This document shows positions 1 through 9,261 of a stretch of 45,092 nt of DNA, piece by piece (positions within the stretch are counted from its first letter, which is position 1; every line of letters begins with the position of its first letter). Both the position numbers and the translations under genes were made by a program. The notes beneath the pieces are model-generated. The model was not told the DNA's origin, made no database searches, and saw only the letters and a program-made list of their open reading frames with translations. Source of the stretch: Bacteroidales bacterium (GTDB lineage: Bacteria > Bacteroidota > Bacteroidia > Bacteroidales > ML635J-15); contig JAQUBO010000010.1 in the NCBI GenBank assembly GCA_028686735.1, positions 1-45,092 on the forward strand, in the 5' to 3' direction.

Positions 1-220
1 ACATAATTATGACTATACTGGTTTCATTGGTCAAATACTTAACTATTTTACTGATGATTATACAGTAACAAAAGAAAATAGTGGGATTCAATATTGGATA
101 AATGCTATAAAAAATAACCCCGAATGGCTGAATGCTATTGAGAAAAAAGCACTAAACCACAATATTCCAGTTGAAACTCAAATCAGAAGAGAAGCCGAAT
201 GGATGTTAAAGCAACAATAA
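1..220 (+). CDS. C-terminal fragment of an unrecognised protein
   Basis: An open frame enters from the left edge (codons starting at position 2) and ends at TAA 218-220, giving at least 72 residues. The visible part is polar, with aromatic residues near the front and a tail of the form NPEWLNAIEKKA followed by a charged helix ending MLKQQ. There is no T9SS sorting domain, signal peptide or membrane segment in the visible part. I do not recognise the family. It is not the end of SerA, the usual neighbour of DUF1015 genes in this phylum. The following 265 nt hold only the promoter of the next gene. Confidence 0.6.
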   Translation, partial: HNYDYTGFIGQILNYFTDDYTVTKENSGIQYWINAIKNNPEWLNAIEKKALNHNIPVETQIRREAEWMLKQQ

Positions 221-443
221 ATATAATAACATCAATAACATGAGGAATAGAATAGAAAATCAAATAAGTAAAATGACTTAAAGATTGACAATCATTTAAC
301 CCACATTATTACATAGAACGATGTACTAATTTACCAACTTATAAAAAACCCAAAAACTAAAACCGTCAATACAGGTTAACCATTCATCAATTGTTATCCA
401 AAAATCTGTTATTAAACCCATTTTTTTATTGTAAAGAAAAACA

Positions 444-451
444 TATATTTG
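444..451 (+). promoter_or_regulatory. Bacteroidota -7 element for the DUF1015 gene
   Basis: TATATTTG matches the TAnnTTTG consensus 34 nt before the ATG at 486. No clear TTG -33 box lies at the usual distance, only a T-run at 421-427, so this is a moderate match. Confidence 0.45.
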
Positions 452-485
452 CGAAAAAGAATTTTTAACTAAAATACAAAATACA

Positions 486-1736
486 ATGGCAGTAGTAAAA
501 CCATTTAAAGGACTTCGTCCACCACAGGAATTAGTAGAGAATGTAACTTGTCTTCCTTACGACGTTATGAACAGTCAAGAAGCTGCTGAAATGGCTAGCG
601 GAAAAAAAGAATCACTATTACACGTAACACGTGCTGAGATTGACTTACCAGAAGGCACAGATATTCATAGTGAAGCTGTTTACGCAAAAGCTGTAAGCAA
701 TTTTAAAAAGATGCAATCCGAGGCTTGGTTAGTTCAAGATGAAGAGGCGAAATTTTACATTTATGCTCAAACTATGAACGGTAGAACTCAATATGGGATT
801 GTTGGTTGTGCATGGTATCAAGATTATTTTAATGAAATAATCTTGAAACATGAGCTTACCCGCCCAGATAAAGAGGAAGACAGAATGATAATAACAAATA
901 ATACAAACGCTAATATCGAACCGGTATTTTTCTCATATAAAGCTGTTCCCGAAATTGATGAAATAGTAAATAAAATAGTTACAAACCAAGTAGCTGAATA
1001 TGACTTTGTTGCAGATGATGGTTTTGGACATCACTTTTGGGCAATAAATGATGCTTCGATAAATAAAAGAATTGAAGAGCTTTTCGAGACCAAAGTGCCA
1101 TTTATGTATGTTGCTGACGGACATCACCGGACTGCTGGTGCAAGTCGAATAGGTAAAGAAAGAACCGAAAATAACCCTAATGCAACAGGCAAAGAAGAGC
1201 ACTGTTATTTTATGGCAGTAATTTTCCCTGATAATCAATTAAAAATTATTGATTATAATCGTGTTGTAAAAGACTTAAACGGACACAGTAAAGAAGAATT
1301 TATGAATTTGATTGTCGAAAACTTTGTTGTTCAAGACATGGGAACAGAAATTTACAAGCCTGCCTCACTACATGAATTCTCAATGTACATTGACAAGCAT
1401 TGGTATAAACTAAATGCCAAACCAAACACATATAATGACGATGATCCAATTGATATTCTTGATGTTAATGTTTTATCAAAATATGTATTAGACGATATTT
1501 TAGGTATCACTGATTTAAGAACAAGTCAAAGAATTGATTTCGTAGGTGGCATACGTGGACTTGGCGAATTATCAAAACGTGTTGACTCTGGCGAAATGGC
1601 AGTTGCTTTTGCATTATATCCTGTTTCTATGGATCAATTAATAAATATAGCAGACTCTGGCAACATAATGCCTCCTAAAACAACATGGTTCGAGCCTAAA
1701 TTACGATCAGGACTAGTTATTCACAAACTAGATTAA
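486..1736 (+). CDS. DUF1015 family protein
   Basis: 416 residues, the normal length for DUF1015 (a family widespread in anaerobes and Bacteroidota, biochemical role not established). Family hallmarks are visible: the N-terminal start VKPFKGLRP with LPYDVMN, the LTRPDKEEDR segment near residue 125, and YVADGHHRTAGA around residue 207, the most conserved stretch, whose paired His residues suggest a metal or phosphate site. There is no signal peptide or membrane helix, so it should be cytoplasmic. In many Bacteroidota this gene follows serC-serA and is thought to relate to serine metabolism; here serA is not the upstream neighbour. The ATG is preceded by an A-rich leader and a TAnnTTTG element. 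A rho-independent terminator follows the stop, so it is probably monocistronic. Confidence 0.88.
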   Translation: MAVVKPFKGLRPPQELVENVTCLPYDVMNSQEAAEMASGKKESLLHVTRAEIDLPEGTDIHSEAVYAKAVSNFKKMQSEAWLVQDEEAKFYIYAQTMNGRTQYGIVGCAWYQDYFNEIILKHELTRPDKEEDRMIITNNTNANIEPVFFSYKAVPEIDEIVNKIVTNQVAEYDFVADDGFGHHFWAINDASINKRIEELFETKVPFMYVADGHHRTAGASRIGKERTENNPNATGKEEHCYFMAVIFPDNQLKIIDYNRVVKDLNGHSKEEFMNLIVENFVVQDMGTEIYKPASLHEFSMYIDKHWYKLNAKPNTYNDDDPIDILDVNVLSKYVLDDILGITDLRTSQRIDFVGGIRGLGELSKRVDSGEMAVAFALYPVSMDQLINIADSGNIMPPKTTWFEPKLRSGLVIHKLD

Positions 1737-1754
1737 ATAATATACTAAAGATAT

Positions 1755-1794
1755 AAAGGCCTGGATAGTCAACTACTAATCAGGCTTTTTTATT
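1755..1794 (+). terminator. Rho-independent terminator after the DUF1015 gene
   Basis: Stem GCCTG (1759-1763) pairs with CAGGC (1781-1785), is extended by A/T pairs on the outside, has a loop of about 17 nt, and is followed by TTTTTTATTTTT. Confidence 0.7.
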
Positions 1795-1811
1795 TTTAAG
1801 TAAACTATAAT

Positions 1812-2921
1812 ATGAATATAATAATCGTAACAATATCAATTATAATTTTAGCTGCATATTGCATTACAATTATAATATTTATGATTGCATTTATCTCAAA
1901 AAAAACAGATTATCCTAAACCAATAATACAACAAATACTTGTAAGTGTAATAATTGCATACAGAAACGAGGAAAACAACATAAACGAAACATTACAAAGC
2001 CTTATAAATCAAACATACAAAGGAGATTACGAAATTTTATTAATTAACGATCACAGCAAAGATAAAACCAGTACTACTATTAGTAAGTATAAAGACAAGC
2101 GAATAAAAAATTATAAACTACCTAATAATAAATATGGTAAAAAAGCTGCCCTAAGGTTAGGTGTTGGTTACGCAAAAGGGGAAGTACTTTTATTTACAGA
2201 TGCAGATTGCGTAGTGCCGTCTCAATGGGTGGAGATTATGACAAATGGCATCCTTTCATATAATGTTGATATGCTTTGTGGACCAGTTGTTTTTCGCAAT
2301 TCCCCATCAATATTTTCATCATTTTTCAAGCTCGAATTTATGAGCATGACAGGTAGTGGGGCTTCAGGTTTTTTTATTAATCAACCATTTATGTGTAATG
2401 GAGCAAATTATGCAATTAAAAAAGATATTTTTCTTAAAAACATAAACAATTTAAACGAGAAATACTCCTCTGGCGATGATGTATTTCTTTTACATAATAT
2501 AGCAAAAACAGGGAAAGTAAAATTTATAAAGAACAATAATCTTACAATAATAACTCAAGCACCCACAAGTTTACGATCATTCTTCTCGCAACGAATAAGG
2601 TGGGCATCTAAAACTAGTGGTTATAAAAAACCTTTTGCCATATACACTACTATTTTATTAGCATTAATGTCATTGGTTTTAATTTTACTTGCAATTTTAA
2701 GCATATTCTTAAGCAATATGTGGAAACTATTCTTAATTTCATTCCTAGTAAAATCTATTATTGACACATTATTTATGATTCCTGTATGCAAATTCTACAA
2801 ACAAGATGATTTAGCCATGTTAACACCTATTTTACAGTTTTTTTATCCCATTTATGTAGTAACGACAGCTATTTTATCTATCGTTTATAAACCATATTGG
2901 AAAGGTAGGAAAATCAGTTGA
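1812..2921 (+). CDS. Membrane-anchored glycosyltransferase, family 2
   Basis: 369 residues. An N-terminal membrane helix (about 4-30) is followed by a GT-A domain. The first nucleotide-binding region is VSVIIAYRNEE (about 44-54), with Asp in LLINDHSKD near 78. The metal-binding motif is TDADC (about 129-133), an acceptor-side acidic site GDD lies near 219, and QRIRW (about 259) matches the QxxRW motif of processive or hyaluronan-synthase-like GT2 enzymes. Three hydrophobic segments (about 275-300, 305-325, 335-358) close the protein. This D, DxD, D, QxxRW layout predicts an inverting sugar transferase at the inner membrane that acts on a polysaccharide or lipid-linked acceptor; donor and acceptor cannot be read from sequence. 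It stands alone between two terminators, not in a recognisable polysaccharide cluster. Confidence 0.85.
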   Translation: MNIIIVTISIIILAAYCITIIIFMIAFISKKTDYPKPIIQQILVSVIIAYRNEENNINETLQSLINQTYKGDYEILLINDHSKDKTSTTISKYKDKRIKNYKLPNNKYGKKAALRLGVGYAKGEVLLFTDADCVVPSQWVEIMTNGILSYNVDMLCGPVVFRNSPSIFSSFFKLEFMSMTGSGASGFFINQPFMCNGANYAIKKDIFLKNINNLNEKYSSGDDVFLLHNIAKTGKVKFIKNNNLTIITQAPTSLRSFFSQRIRWASKTSGYKKPFAIYTTILLALMSLVLILLAILSIFLSNMWKLFLISFLVKSIIDTLFMIPVCKFYKQDDLAMLTPILQFFYPIYVVTTAILSIVYKPYWKGRKIS

Positions 2922-3057
2922 TTCGTTAATCGGTTCACAGCTGTTTTTGAAAATTTACTAATTACTGATTTTATGTATTTTATCCTTTACCTTAATTATT
3001 AAACAATAAACTTAGTGTTTTGTGAATATTATAGTGATATTAAGGTGTTAAAGATAT

Positions 3058-3102
3058 AAGGTTTTATTGTGAATCACAATATTAAAAAACCTTACTTTTT
3101 TT
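3058..3102 (+). terminator. Rho-independent terminator downstream of the glycosyltransferase
   Basis: AAGGTTTT (3058-3065) pairs with AAAACCTT (3086-3093). An inner hairpin ATTGTG-AAT-CACAAT stacks inside, and a T-run follows. The T-run is on the plus-strand side, so it terminates the glycosyltransferase transcript about 140 nt after its stop. Confidence 0.6.
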
Positions 3103-3199
3103 CAACATTAATAGAAAACAACACACAAGAAAACTTACCTTATTAACCTTATTATACTGATTACAGAATAGCAATTACCACCGCCGCAGCGAAACCACT

Positions 3200-5383
3200 T
3201 TAATTTCCCAATTCAGAGATGAACTTAATTCTTACCAATCGCACTTCTTCTTCATTATAACCAGTATCGGAAAGTTCTTCCATTGCTTCTTCAATAGAGT
3301 CCGTTTCTGCATCTTCTTTAAAGTACAAATAAATATCATCAATCACGTCATCATCAAGTATTGAATTTAAATAGTAATCTATATTTAATTTTGTACCTGA
3401 ATTAATAATTGCATCAATTTCGTCAAGTAGTTCGGGCATTTCTAATCCTGTTGCATTACAAATCTCGTCAAGTGGCATTTTTCTATCAATATTTTTGATA
3501 ATAAACACTTTATTTGTAGATTTATTTACAACAGATTTAACTACAAAGTCCTGTGGTCTTTCAATTTCATTTTCCTCGACATGCTTTTTAATTAAATCGA
3601 CAAATTCTTTCCCATATTTTTGAGCTTTCCCATGCCCAACACCAGAAACTGTAGTAAGCTCTTCGAGAGTAATTGGATATTGAATTGCCATATCTTGTAA
3701 TGAAGGATCGCTAAAAATAATAAATGGTGGCAAATTTAACTTTCTAGCAGTTGATTTTCTCAAATCCTTAAGCATGGCAAACAACACTGTATCAGTAGCC
3801 GAGCCTCCACCAAATCCAATATCCCCCTCAATGTCTCCTTCTTCATAATTATGGTCTTTAGTTAACATTAAGCTATAAGGTTTTTCCATGTATTCTCTGC
3901 CCTTATCCGTAATTTTAAGCAAGCCATAATTAACAATTTCTTTTTCAATAAATTGGTGGATTAGCATTTGACGAATAACCGCTTTCCAATGTCTTGAATT
4001 TTTTTCATTCCCCGATCCAAATTCCTCAAGTTCTTGATGTTTATAGGTAATTATTTCGGCGGTTTTTGTGCCCGTTAATATGTTTACAATATGTTCGGCC
4101 TTAAACATTTCTTTAACACGCGTAATTGTATTTAATATTGTAACAACATCCTCTTTTCCCTCGAACTTTGGTTTAGGATTAAGACAATTATCACAGTTTC
4201 CACAATCTTCTAACATTTCTTCTCCAAAATAATTTAGAAGTTGTTTGACACGACAAACGCTAGATTCGGCATAAGAAACTGTTTCAAACAACAATTGTTT
4301 TCCAATTTCTTGTTCGTTTACAGGTTTGTTTTGCATAAACTTTTCCAGTTTTTGAATATCGTCGTAGCTATAAAAAGTTATACATTTACCTTCTCCCCCA
4401 TCGCGTCCCGCACGTCCAGTTTCTTGATAATACCCTTCAAGACTCTTAGGGATATTATAATGAATCACAAATCTAACATCAGGCTTATCTATCCCCATTC
4501 CAAAAGCAATTGTTGCTACAATAACATCAACTTCTTCGTACAAAAACATATCCTGATTACGTGATCGGGTTGCCGTGTCCATACCAGCATGATAGGGAAG
4601 AGCTTTAATATCGTTTACCACCAGCATTTCTGCGAGTTCTTCCACTTTCTTTCTGCTCAAGCAATAAATGATGCCCGATTTACCAGTATTATTCTTAACA
4701 TATTTAATAATTTCCTTAGAAGCTTTAGTTTTTGGTCTCACTTCGTAATACAGGTTATGTCTTCTAAAGGATGCTTTAAACACCTCAGCATCAAGCATAT
4801 CAAGGTTTTTCTGGATATCGTGTTGGACTTTTGGTGTAGCGGTTGCAGTCAGTGCCATTAAGGGAGCTCTGCCTATTTCATTTACGATTGGGCGAATACG
4901 TCTATACTCTGGTCTAAAATCATGTCCCCACTCAGAAATACAATGAGCCTCATCCACAGCAAAGAAAGATATTTTAAATTTCTTTAAAAATTCAACATTA
5001 TCTTCTTTAGTCAATGATTCAGGAGCAACATATAATAGTTTAGTTTTACCAGATAATACATCGTCTTTAACTTGATTTATCTCAGTTTTATTTAAAGATG
5101 AGTTCAAAAAATGTGCTATACCACTATCTGTTGAAAACCCACGCATAGAATCAACTTGATTTTTCATCAAAGCAATTAATGGAGAAATTATTATAGCTGT
5201 TCCTTCAAGCATTAAAGCCGGCAACTGATAACAAAGTGATTTTCCACCACCAGTTGGCATCAACACAAAACTATCATTACCATCCAATAAACTCAGAATA
5301 ACTTCTTTTTGTAATCCTTTAAAAGTATCAAATCCAAAATATTTCTTTAAAAGGTCTAATATTTTTTTTTCGTTATTGTCCAT
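3200..5383 (-). CDS. recQ: ATP-dependent DNA helicase RecQ
   Basis: 727 residues. Superfamily 2 helicase core: Walker A MPTGGGKSLCYQLP (residues 42-55), DEAH at 144-147, the aromatic-rich loop CISEWGHDFRPEYRRIRP, motif III MALTATATP, and motif VI QETGRAGRDGG (320-330). The RecQ zinc-binding region has Cys377 and the CxxCxxC set near 394-400, followed by a winged-helix segment and an HRDC domain (about 529-601). The remaining 125 C-terminal residues are acidic and resemble the extra tail of Bacteroidota RecQ. Role: 3'-5' unwinding of branched DNA during recombination and replication repair. It is divergent from kpsF across 153 nt, an arrangement common in this phylum. Confidence 0.97.
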   Translation of the reverse strand: MDNNEKKILDLLKKYFGFDTFKGLQKEVILSLLDGNDSFVLMPTGGGKSLCYQLPALMLEGTAIIISPLIALMKNQVDSMRGFSTDSGIAHFLNSSLNKTEINQVKDDVLSGKTKLLYVAPESLTKEDNVEFLKKFKISFFAVDEAHCISEWGHDFRPEYRRIRPIVNEIGRAPLMALTATATPKVQHDIQKNLDMLDAEVFKASFRRHNLYYEVRPKTKASKEIIKYVKNNTGKSGIIYCLSRKKVEELAEMLVVNDIKALPYHAGMDTATRSRNQDMFLYEEVDVIVATIAFGMGIDKPDVRFVIHYNIPKSLEGYYQETGRAGRDGGEGKCITFYSYDDIQKLEKFMQNKPVNEQEIGKQLLFETVSYAESSVCRVKQLLNYFGEEMLEDCGNCDNCLNPKPKFEGKEDVVTILNTITRVKEMFKAEHIVNILTGTKTAEIITYKHQELEEFGSGNEKNSRHWKAVIRQMLIHQFIEKEIVNYGLLKITDKGREYMEKPYSLMLTKDHNYEEGDIEGDIGFGGGSATDTVLFAMLKDLRKSTARKLNLPPFIIFSDPSLQDMAIQYPITLEELTTVSGVGHGKAQKYGKEFVDLIKKHVEENEIERPQDFVVKSVVNKSTNKVFIIKNIDRKMPLDEICNATGLEMPELLDEIDAIINSGTKLNIDYYLNSILDDDVIDDIYLYFKEDAETDSIEEAMEELSDTGYNEEEVRLVRIKFISELGN

Positions 5384-5411
5384 TTTTTAAAATTGTAATT
5401 CCATATTATTT

Positions 5412-5419
5412 CAAAAATA
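5412..5419 (-). promoter_or_regulatory. -7 element for recQ
   Basis: Read on the minus strand, TATTTTTG fits TAnnTTTG and ends 28 nt before the recQ ATG. No good -33 box was found. Confidence 0.4.
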
Positions 5420-5536
5420 AGATTTTTTTTTAATTATTAAAATGATATTTCACATTAACACATATAAAAATACGAATAAAATTGTAAAAGAAAGCCTAAA
5501 ATGTAAATTAATACTAAATTAGCAAAAAAATCTAAG

Positions 5537-6514
5537 ATGTTAAATACAAATACACAAAAAATAATTGACATAGGAAAAAAGACAATAGCTGCAGAGGCAA
5601 AAGCTGTATCCAAACTAGTAGATTACATTGATGAGAGCTTTGTAAATATAGTTAAGGCGATATCTAAGTCTAAAGGTCGATTAATAGTAACAGGTATTGG
5701 AAAAAGTGCAAACATTGCAATAAAAATTGTTGCCAGTTTAAATTCGACAGGTACCCCCTCTGTATTTATGCATGCTGCCGATGCAATACATGGAGATCTT
5801 GGCATTATCCAAACCGATGATATTGTTATGTGCATATCAAAAAGTGGTAACACTCCAGAAATTAAAGTTTTAATTCCATTAATAAAGAATAATGGGAATA
5901 TAGTAATTGCTTTAGTTTCTGAGATTGATTCTTTTTTGGCAAAATCTGCCGACTATATTTTGCGAGCCAGTGTAGATGCTGAAGCATGTCCTAATAATCT
6001 TGCTCCAACATCAAGTACAACTGCACAATTAGTAATTGGAGATGCCTTAACAATTGCACTTTTAGAAAATCGTGGTTTTACCTCAAGCGATTTTGCAAGA
6101 TTTCATCCTGGAGGCTCACTCGGAAAAAAACTTTATCTTAAAGTTGATGATATAATAAAACTTAACGAGACTCCTAAAGTTTACGAGAATGATAATTTAA
6201 CAAATATTATAACTGAAATAACCAGTAAAAGACTTGGAGCTACGGCTGTTGTAAATAGCTACGACCAAGTTATTGGTATCATTACTGATGGTGATTTAAG
6301 ACGCATGCTTGTAAAGTTTGGCAATGACATTACTAATCTTACAGCCAGCAAAATAATGTCTGCAAATCCGAAAACGATACCAACTGGAGAGTTAGCAGTT
6401 AATGCTCTAAGAATAATACGTCAAAATAATATTACACAAGTAATTGTTACCAAAAATAATAAATATTTAGGAATGGTTCATCTTCATGATTTAATGCGCG
6501 AAGGAATAGTTTAA
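5537..6514 (+). CDS. kdsD: KpsF/GutQ-type arabinose-5-phosphate isomerase
   Basis: 325 residues, the standard length. The N-terminal SIS domain (about 35-170) shows VTGIGKSANIAIK, the HGDLGII loop with its conserved His, and CISKSGNTPE, the phosphosugar-binding Ser loop. The linker motif FHPGGSLGKKL precedes two CBS domains (about 207-265 and 272-325). The enzyme interconverts ribulose-5-phosphate and arabinose-5-phosphate, the first step to Kdo for lipopolysaccharide. No other Kdo gene lies nearby. A near-match to the -7 consensus, TAAATTAG at 5515-5522, lies just upstream. The end overlaps the convergent ClC gene by 4 nt. Confidence 0.93.
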   Translation: MLNTNTQKIIDIGKKTIAAEAKAVSKLVDYIDESFVNIVKAISKSKGRLIVTGIGKSANIAIKIVASLNSTGTPSVFMHAADAIHGDLGIIQTDDIVMCISKSGNTPEIKVLIPLIKNNGNIVIALVSEIDSFLAKSADYILRASVDAEACPNNLAPTSSTTAQLVIGDALTIALLENRGFTSSDFARFHPGGSLGKKLYLKVDDIIKLNETPKVYENDNLTNIITEITSKRLGATAVVNSYDQVIGIITDGDLRRMLVKFGNDITNLTASKIMSANPKTIPTGELAVNALRIIRQNNITQVIVTKNNKYLGMVHLHDLMREGIV

Positions 6515-8280
6515 TAGCTTGAAAACTGTTTAAGCATTTGTCTATATTTTGAGAACACCTTTGCACGACTAACAAATCCAACATATTTACCATTATCCAC
6601 AACTGGCAAATTATAATCATCGGATTTTTCAAATATCTCTGCAACCTCTTTCACGCTCATATCTAATTCAACAATATTTCGTGGCATATACATCAAATCA
6701 CGCACTAATACACTATCATAAAATTCTGGATTAAATATCATGTGCCTTACATGATCAAGAAAAACAAGTCCTTTAAGATTGTTTTGTTTATCTGTTACAA
6801 CATATACATTACGATTGGAGTGTTTAATAACCTCAACCAAAGTTCTAAGATTAGAGTCTTCGTTTAGAGTATGAAAATTTTTCTCTATAAGATTTTCCAT
6901 ACGTAACATTGACAACATATTACTATCAGCGTTATGAGTTAATAGTTTACCTCTTTTAGCAAGCATTATAGTATAAACAGAATTTGGCATAAAAATCTTA
7001 ACGGTAAAATAAGCTATAGCCGAGACAATCATCAATGGTACAAACAAACTATATCCTTCGGTAATTTCGGCAATCAGGAAAATAGCCGTTAACGGAGCAT
7101 GAATAATCCCAGCAAGAAGACCAGCCATACCAACGAGAGCAAAGTTTTCTTGAGATACCTGAAAGCCCAAAGAATTAAAAACTTTAGAAAACAACAGACC
7201 TACATTTGCTCCTAGAAATAAAGCAGGCGCAAATATCCCCCCCACTCCACCAGCATTAAACGTAGCTCCAGTAGCAAATATTTTCAACAAAATAACTAAA
7301 CTCAATATTACAACAATTCCAAGCCAAGAATTCCATCCAGCATAAATTGTATTATCAAAGAGGTAAGCCACATCTCCCTTTAGGGCCATATTAACAGACT
7401 CGTAGCCCTCACCGTATAAACTAGGGAACAAAAACACCAGAACGCCTAAAACGACAACACAAACACCAAATTTAGCCCATTGATATTTCCATTTTTTAAA
7501 AAACTCATTAATCCACAAATATAGTTTAGAAAAATACACAGAAAGCAAACCACATATTACACCAAACAAAATATAAAACGGCACATCCGAAAGCACAAAC
7601 AAGTCTGTTTTTTCAACAAAATACAAACAATTTTGCCCCATAAACAAATACGAGGTTAACGCAGCAGACAATGATGCCATTAAAAGAGTTAGCAAAGACG
7701 ACATCGTAAGATCAAGCATAATTACTTCTAGCGTAAAAATTATAGCAGCAACTGGGGCTTTAAAAATTGCAGCTATTGCTCCCGTGCAAGCACAACCAAT
7801 AAGTAAAATTACCTGACTATAACTCAAATGAAATATACGTCCTACATTACTACCAATTGCCGCACCTGTAGCAACAATTGGACCCTCCAAACCAACAGAA
7901 CCGCCAAAACCAACAGTTAAAGAGCTCCCCACAATACGCGACCACATATTATGTTTTTCAATTTTACCTTGATTCTGCGAAATATTATATAATACCATTG
8001 GGATACCATGCCCGAGTTTCTTTTTAACAATAAACCTCACAAACAATACAGTTAACAATATCCCAACAGCAGGAAAAACGATATATAAATAACTAAACGA
8101 ATACCCATCAACAACAGTAACAGCGAGCTCTCTAACCCAATGCACCGCATATTTCATCAAGACTGCTGCCAACCCAACAGCAACGCCAACAATTACAGCC
8201 AATATTAACATAAAGTTTTTATCACTTATATGTTTCATACGCCAGATTAAAAATCTTTTTTGTATTCGTTTTAAGTCCAT
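6511..8280 (-). CDS. ClC-family chloride transporter/channel with CBS pair
   Basis: 589 residues from the ATG at 8280. An in-frame ATG at 8322 exists, but a near-consensus -7 element (CATCTTTG, minus strand, 8300-8307) lies between the two, favouring the shorter form. The ClC pore motifs are present: GHGIP (90-94), GSVGLEGP with gating Glu132, and GGIFAP. The first motif has His91 where the E. coli exchanger has the chloride-coordinating Ser107 (GSGIP), and FTLEVI has Val186 at the position of proton glutamate E203. These point to a divergent ClC subclass, possibly a channel or altered exchanger. Two CBS domains form the last 140 residues and probably bind nucleotides. Confidence 0.92.
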   Translation of the reverse strand: MDLKRIQKRFLIWRMKHISDKNFMLILAVIVGVAVGLAAVLMKYAVHWVRELAVTVVDGYSFSYLYIVFPAVGILLTVLFVRFIVKKKLGHGIPMVLYNISQNQGKIEKHNMWSRIVGSSLTVGFGGSVGLEGPIVATGAAIGSNVGRIFHLSYSQVILLIGCACTGAIAAIFKAPVAAIIFTLEVIMLDLTMSSLLTLLMASLSAALTSYLFMGQNCLYFVEKTDLFVLSDVPFYILFGVICGLLSVYFSKLYLWINEFFKKWKYQWAKFGVCVVVLGVLVFLFPSLYGEGYESVNMALKGDVAYLFDNTIYAGWNSWLGIVVILSLVILLKIFATGATFNAGGVGGIFAPALFLGANVGLLFSKVFNSLGFQVSQENFALVGMAGLLAGIIHAPLTAIFLIAEITEGYSLFVPLMIVSAIAYFTVKIFMPNSVYTIMLAKRGKLLTHNADSNMLSMLRMENLIEKNFHTLNEDSNLRTLVEVIKHSNRNVYVVTDKQNNLKGLVFLDHVRHMIFNPEFYDSVLVRDLMYMPRNIVELDMSVKEVAEIFEKSDDYNLPVVDNGKYVGFVSRAKVFSKYRQMLKQFSSY

Positions 8281-8371
8281 CAGATGAATTTTTGTGCTAC
8301 AAAGATGTACTTTTTTTTGCAATTCATAAAACTTATTATAGTGATATAAATCAAGTTATTTAATAATTTCG

Positions 8372-8379
8372 TATTTTTG
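8372..8379 (+). promoter_or_regulatory. -7 element for the patatin-like gene
   Basis: TATTTTTG matches TAnnTTTG and ends 19 nt before the ATG at 8399. The intergenic gap from the divergent ClC gene is short, so this region serves both. Confidence 0.5.
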
Positions 8380-8398
8380 AAAAAAAAACAATAAAAAA

Positions 8399-9160
8399 AT
8401 GAAAAAATATAATATAGGAATTGCTTTAAGTGGTGGTGGATCAAGGGGCTTTGCACATTTAGGTGTTTTAGAGGCTTTAAACGAAAAGGGAGTATATCCC
8501 GAAGTAGTCTCTGGAACTAGTGCTGGATCTATTGCAGGAGCACTCTACTCCTCTGGCATGAAACCCATGGAGATATATAAACAATTACAAAAAACTAAAT
8601 TCACTGATTTTACAAGCATACATTTACCAAAAGACGGCTTATTTACTTTTGATAATCTCAGAAAAAAACTTGAGAAAATAATACAACAAAAAACATTCGA
8701 GGAATTAAAAACACCCCTTTATATTTGCATAGCAAATTTCAATACTGGAAAAGCAGAATATATATCTAAAGGTCCATTACACGTTATAATACAAGCATCC
8801 TGCTCTATCCCAGTACTAATTTCTCCTACAATAATCAACAACACATATTATGTTGATGGAGGACTTATTGATAATCTGCCTGTAAAACCATTAGTTAGAA
8901 AATGTGAGAAAATAATTGGAGTTAATATATCTCCCTACGAAGAGGTTACAAAAATTGACAATTTATTTCATGTTGCTACCAGGACTTTTCAAATAAGCTT
9001 AAACAATAATATCAGATATAACAAAAGCAAGTGTCACCTATACATTGAGCCCAAAAATATGGTTAAATATAATATGCATGACACCAAACACAGTGACGAG
9101 CTATTTGAAATTGGTTATAACCATGTAAAAAAGTTAAGTCTAAAAAAACTAATAAAGTAA
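8399..9160 (+). CDS. Patatin-like phospholipase (RssA/YlbK-like)
   Basis: 253 residues. The oxyanion loop GGGSRGFAHLG (11-21), nucleophile elbow GTSAG (Ser about 42) and catalytic DGG (YYVDGGLIDN, about 156-158) give a complete Ser-Asp dyad. There is no signal peptide, so it is likely a cytoplasmic acyl hydrolase of the small RssA type; the lipid substrate is unknown. It lacks the C-terminal surface-antigen barrel found in large outer-membrane patatins of this phylum. It is monocistronic and converges on the NfeD-like gene. Confidence 0.92.
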   Translation: MKKYNIGIALSGGGSRGFAHLGVLEALNEKGVYPEVVSGTSAGSIAGALYSSGMKPMEIYKQLQKTKFTDFTSIHLPKDGLFTFDNLRKKLEKIIQQKTFEELKTPLYICIANFNTGKAEYISKGPLHVIIQASCSIPVLISPTIINNTYYVDGGLIDNLPVKPLVRKCEKIIGVNISPYEEVTKIDNLFHVATRTFQISLNNNIRYNKSKCHLYIEPKNMVKYNMHDTKHSDELFEIGYNHVKKLSLKKLIK

Positions 9161-9261
9161 GTGCATCTGAAAAGATGTAATTTCGGGATTGAGTTTATCT
9201 AATGTACCAGATATTACGAGTATATAATCAGACTGATACTTTTTGTAATTACTCAAAAAAG

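Noticed and set aside
9166-9181. GCATCT-GAAA-AGATGT hairpin after the patatin gene as a terminator
   Set aside because: No T-run follows on either strand.
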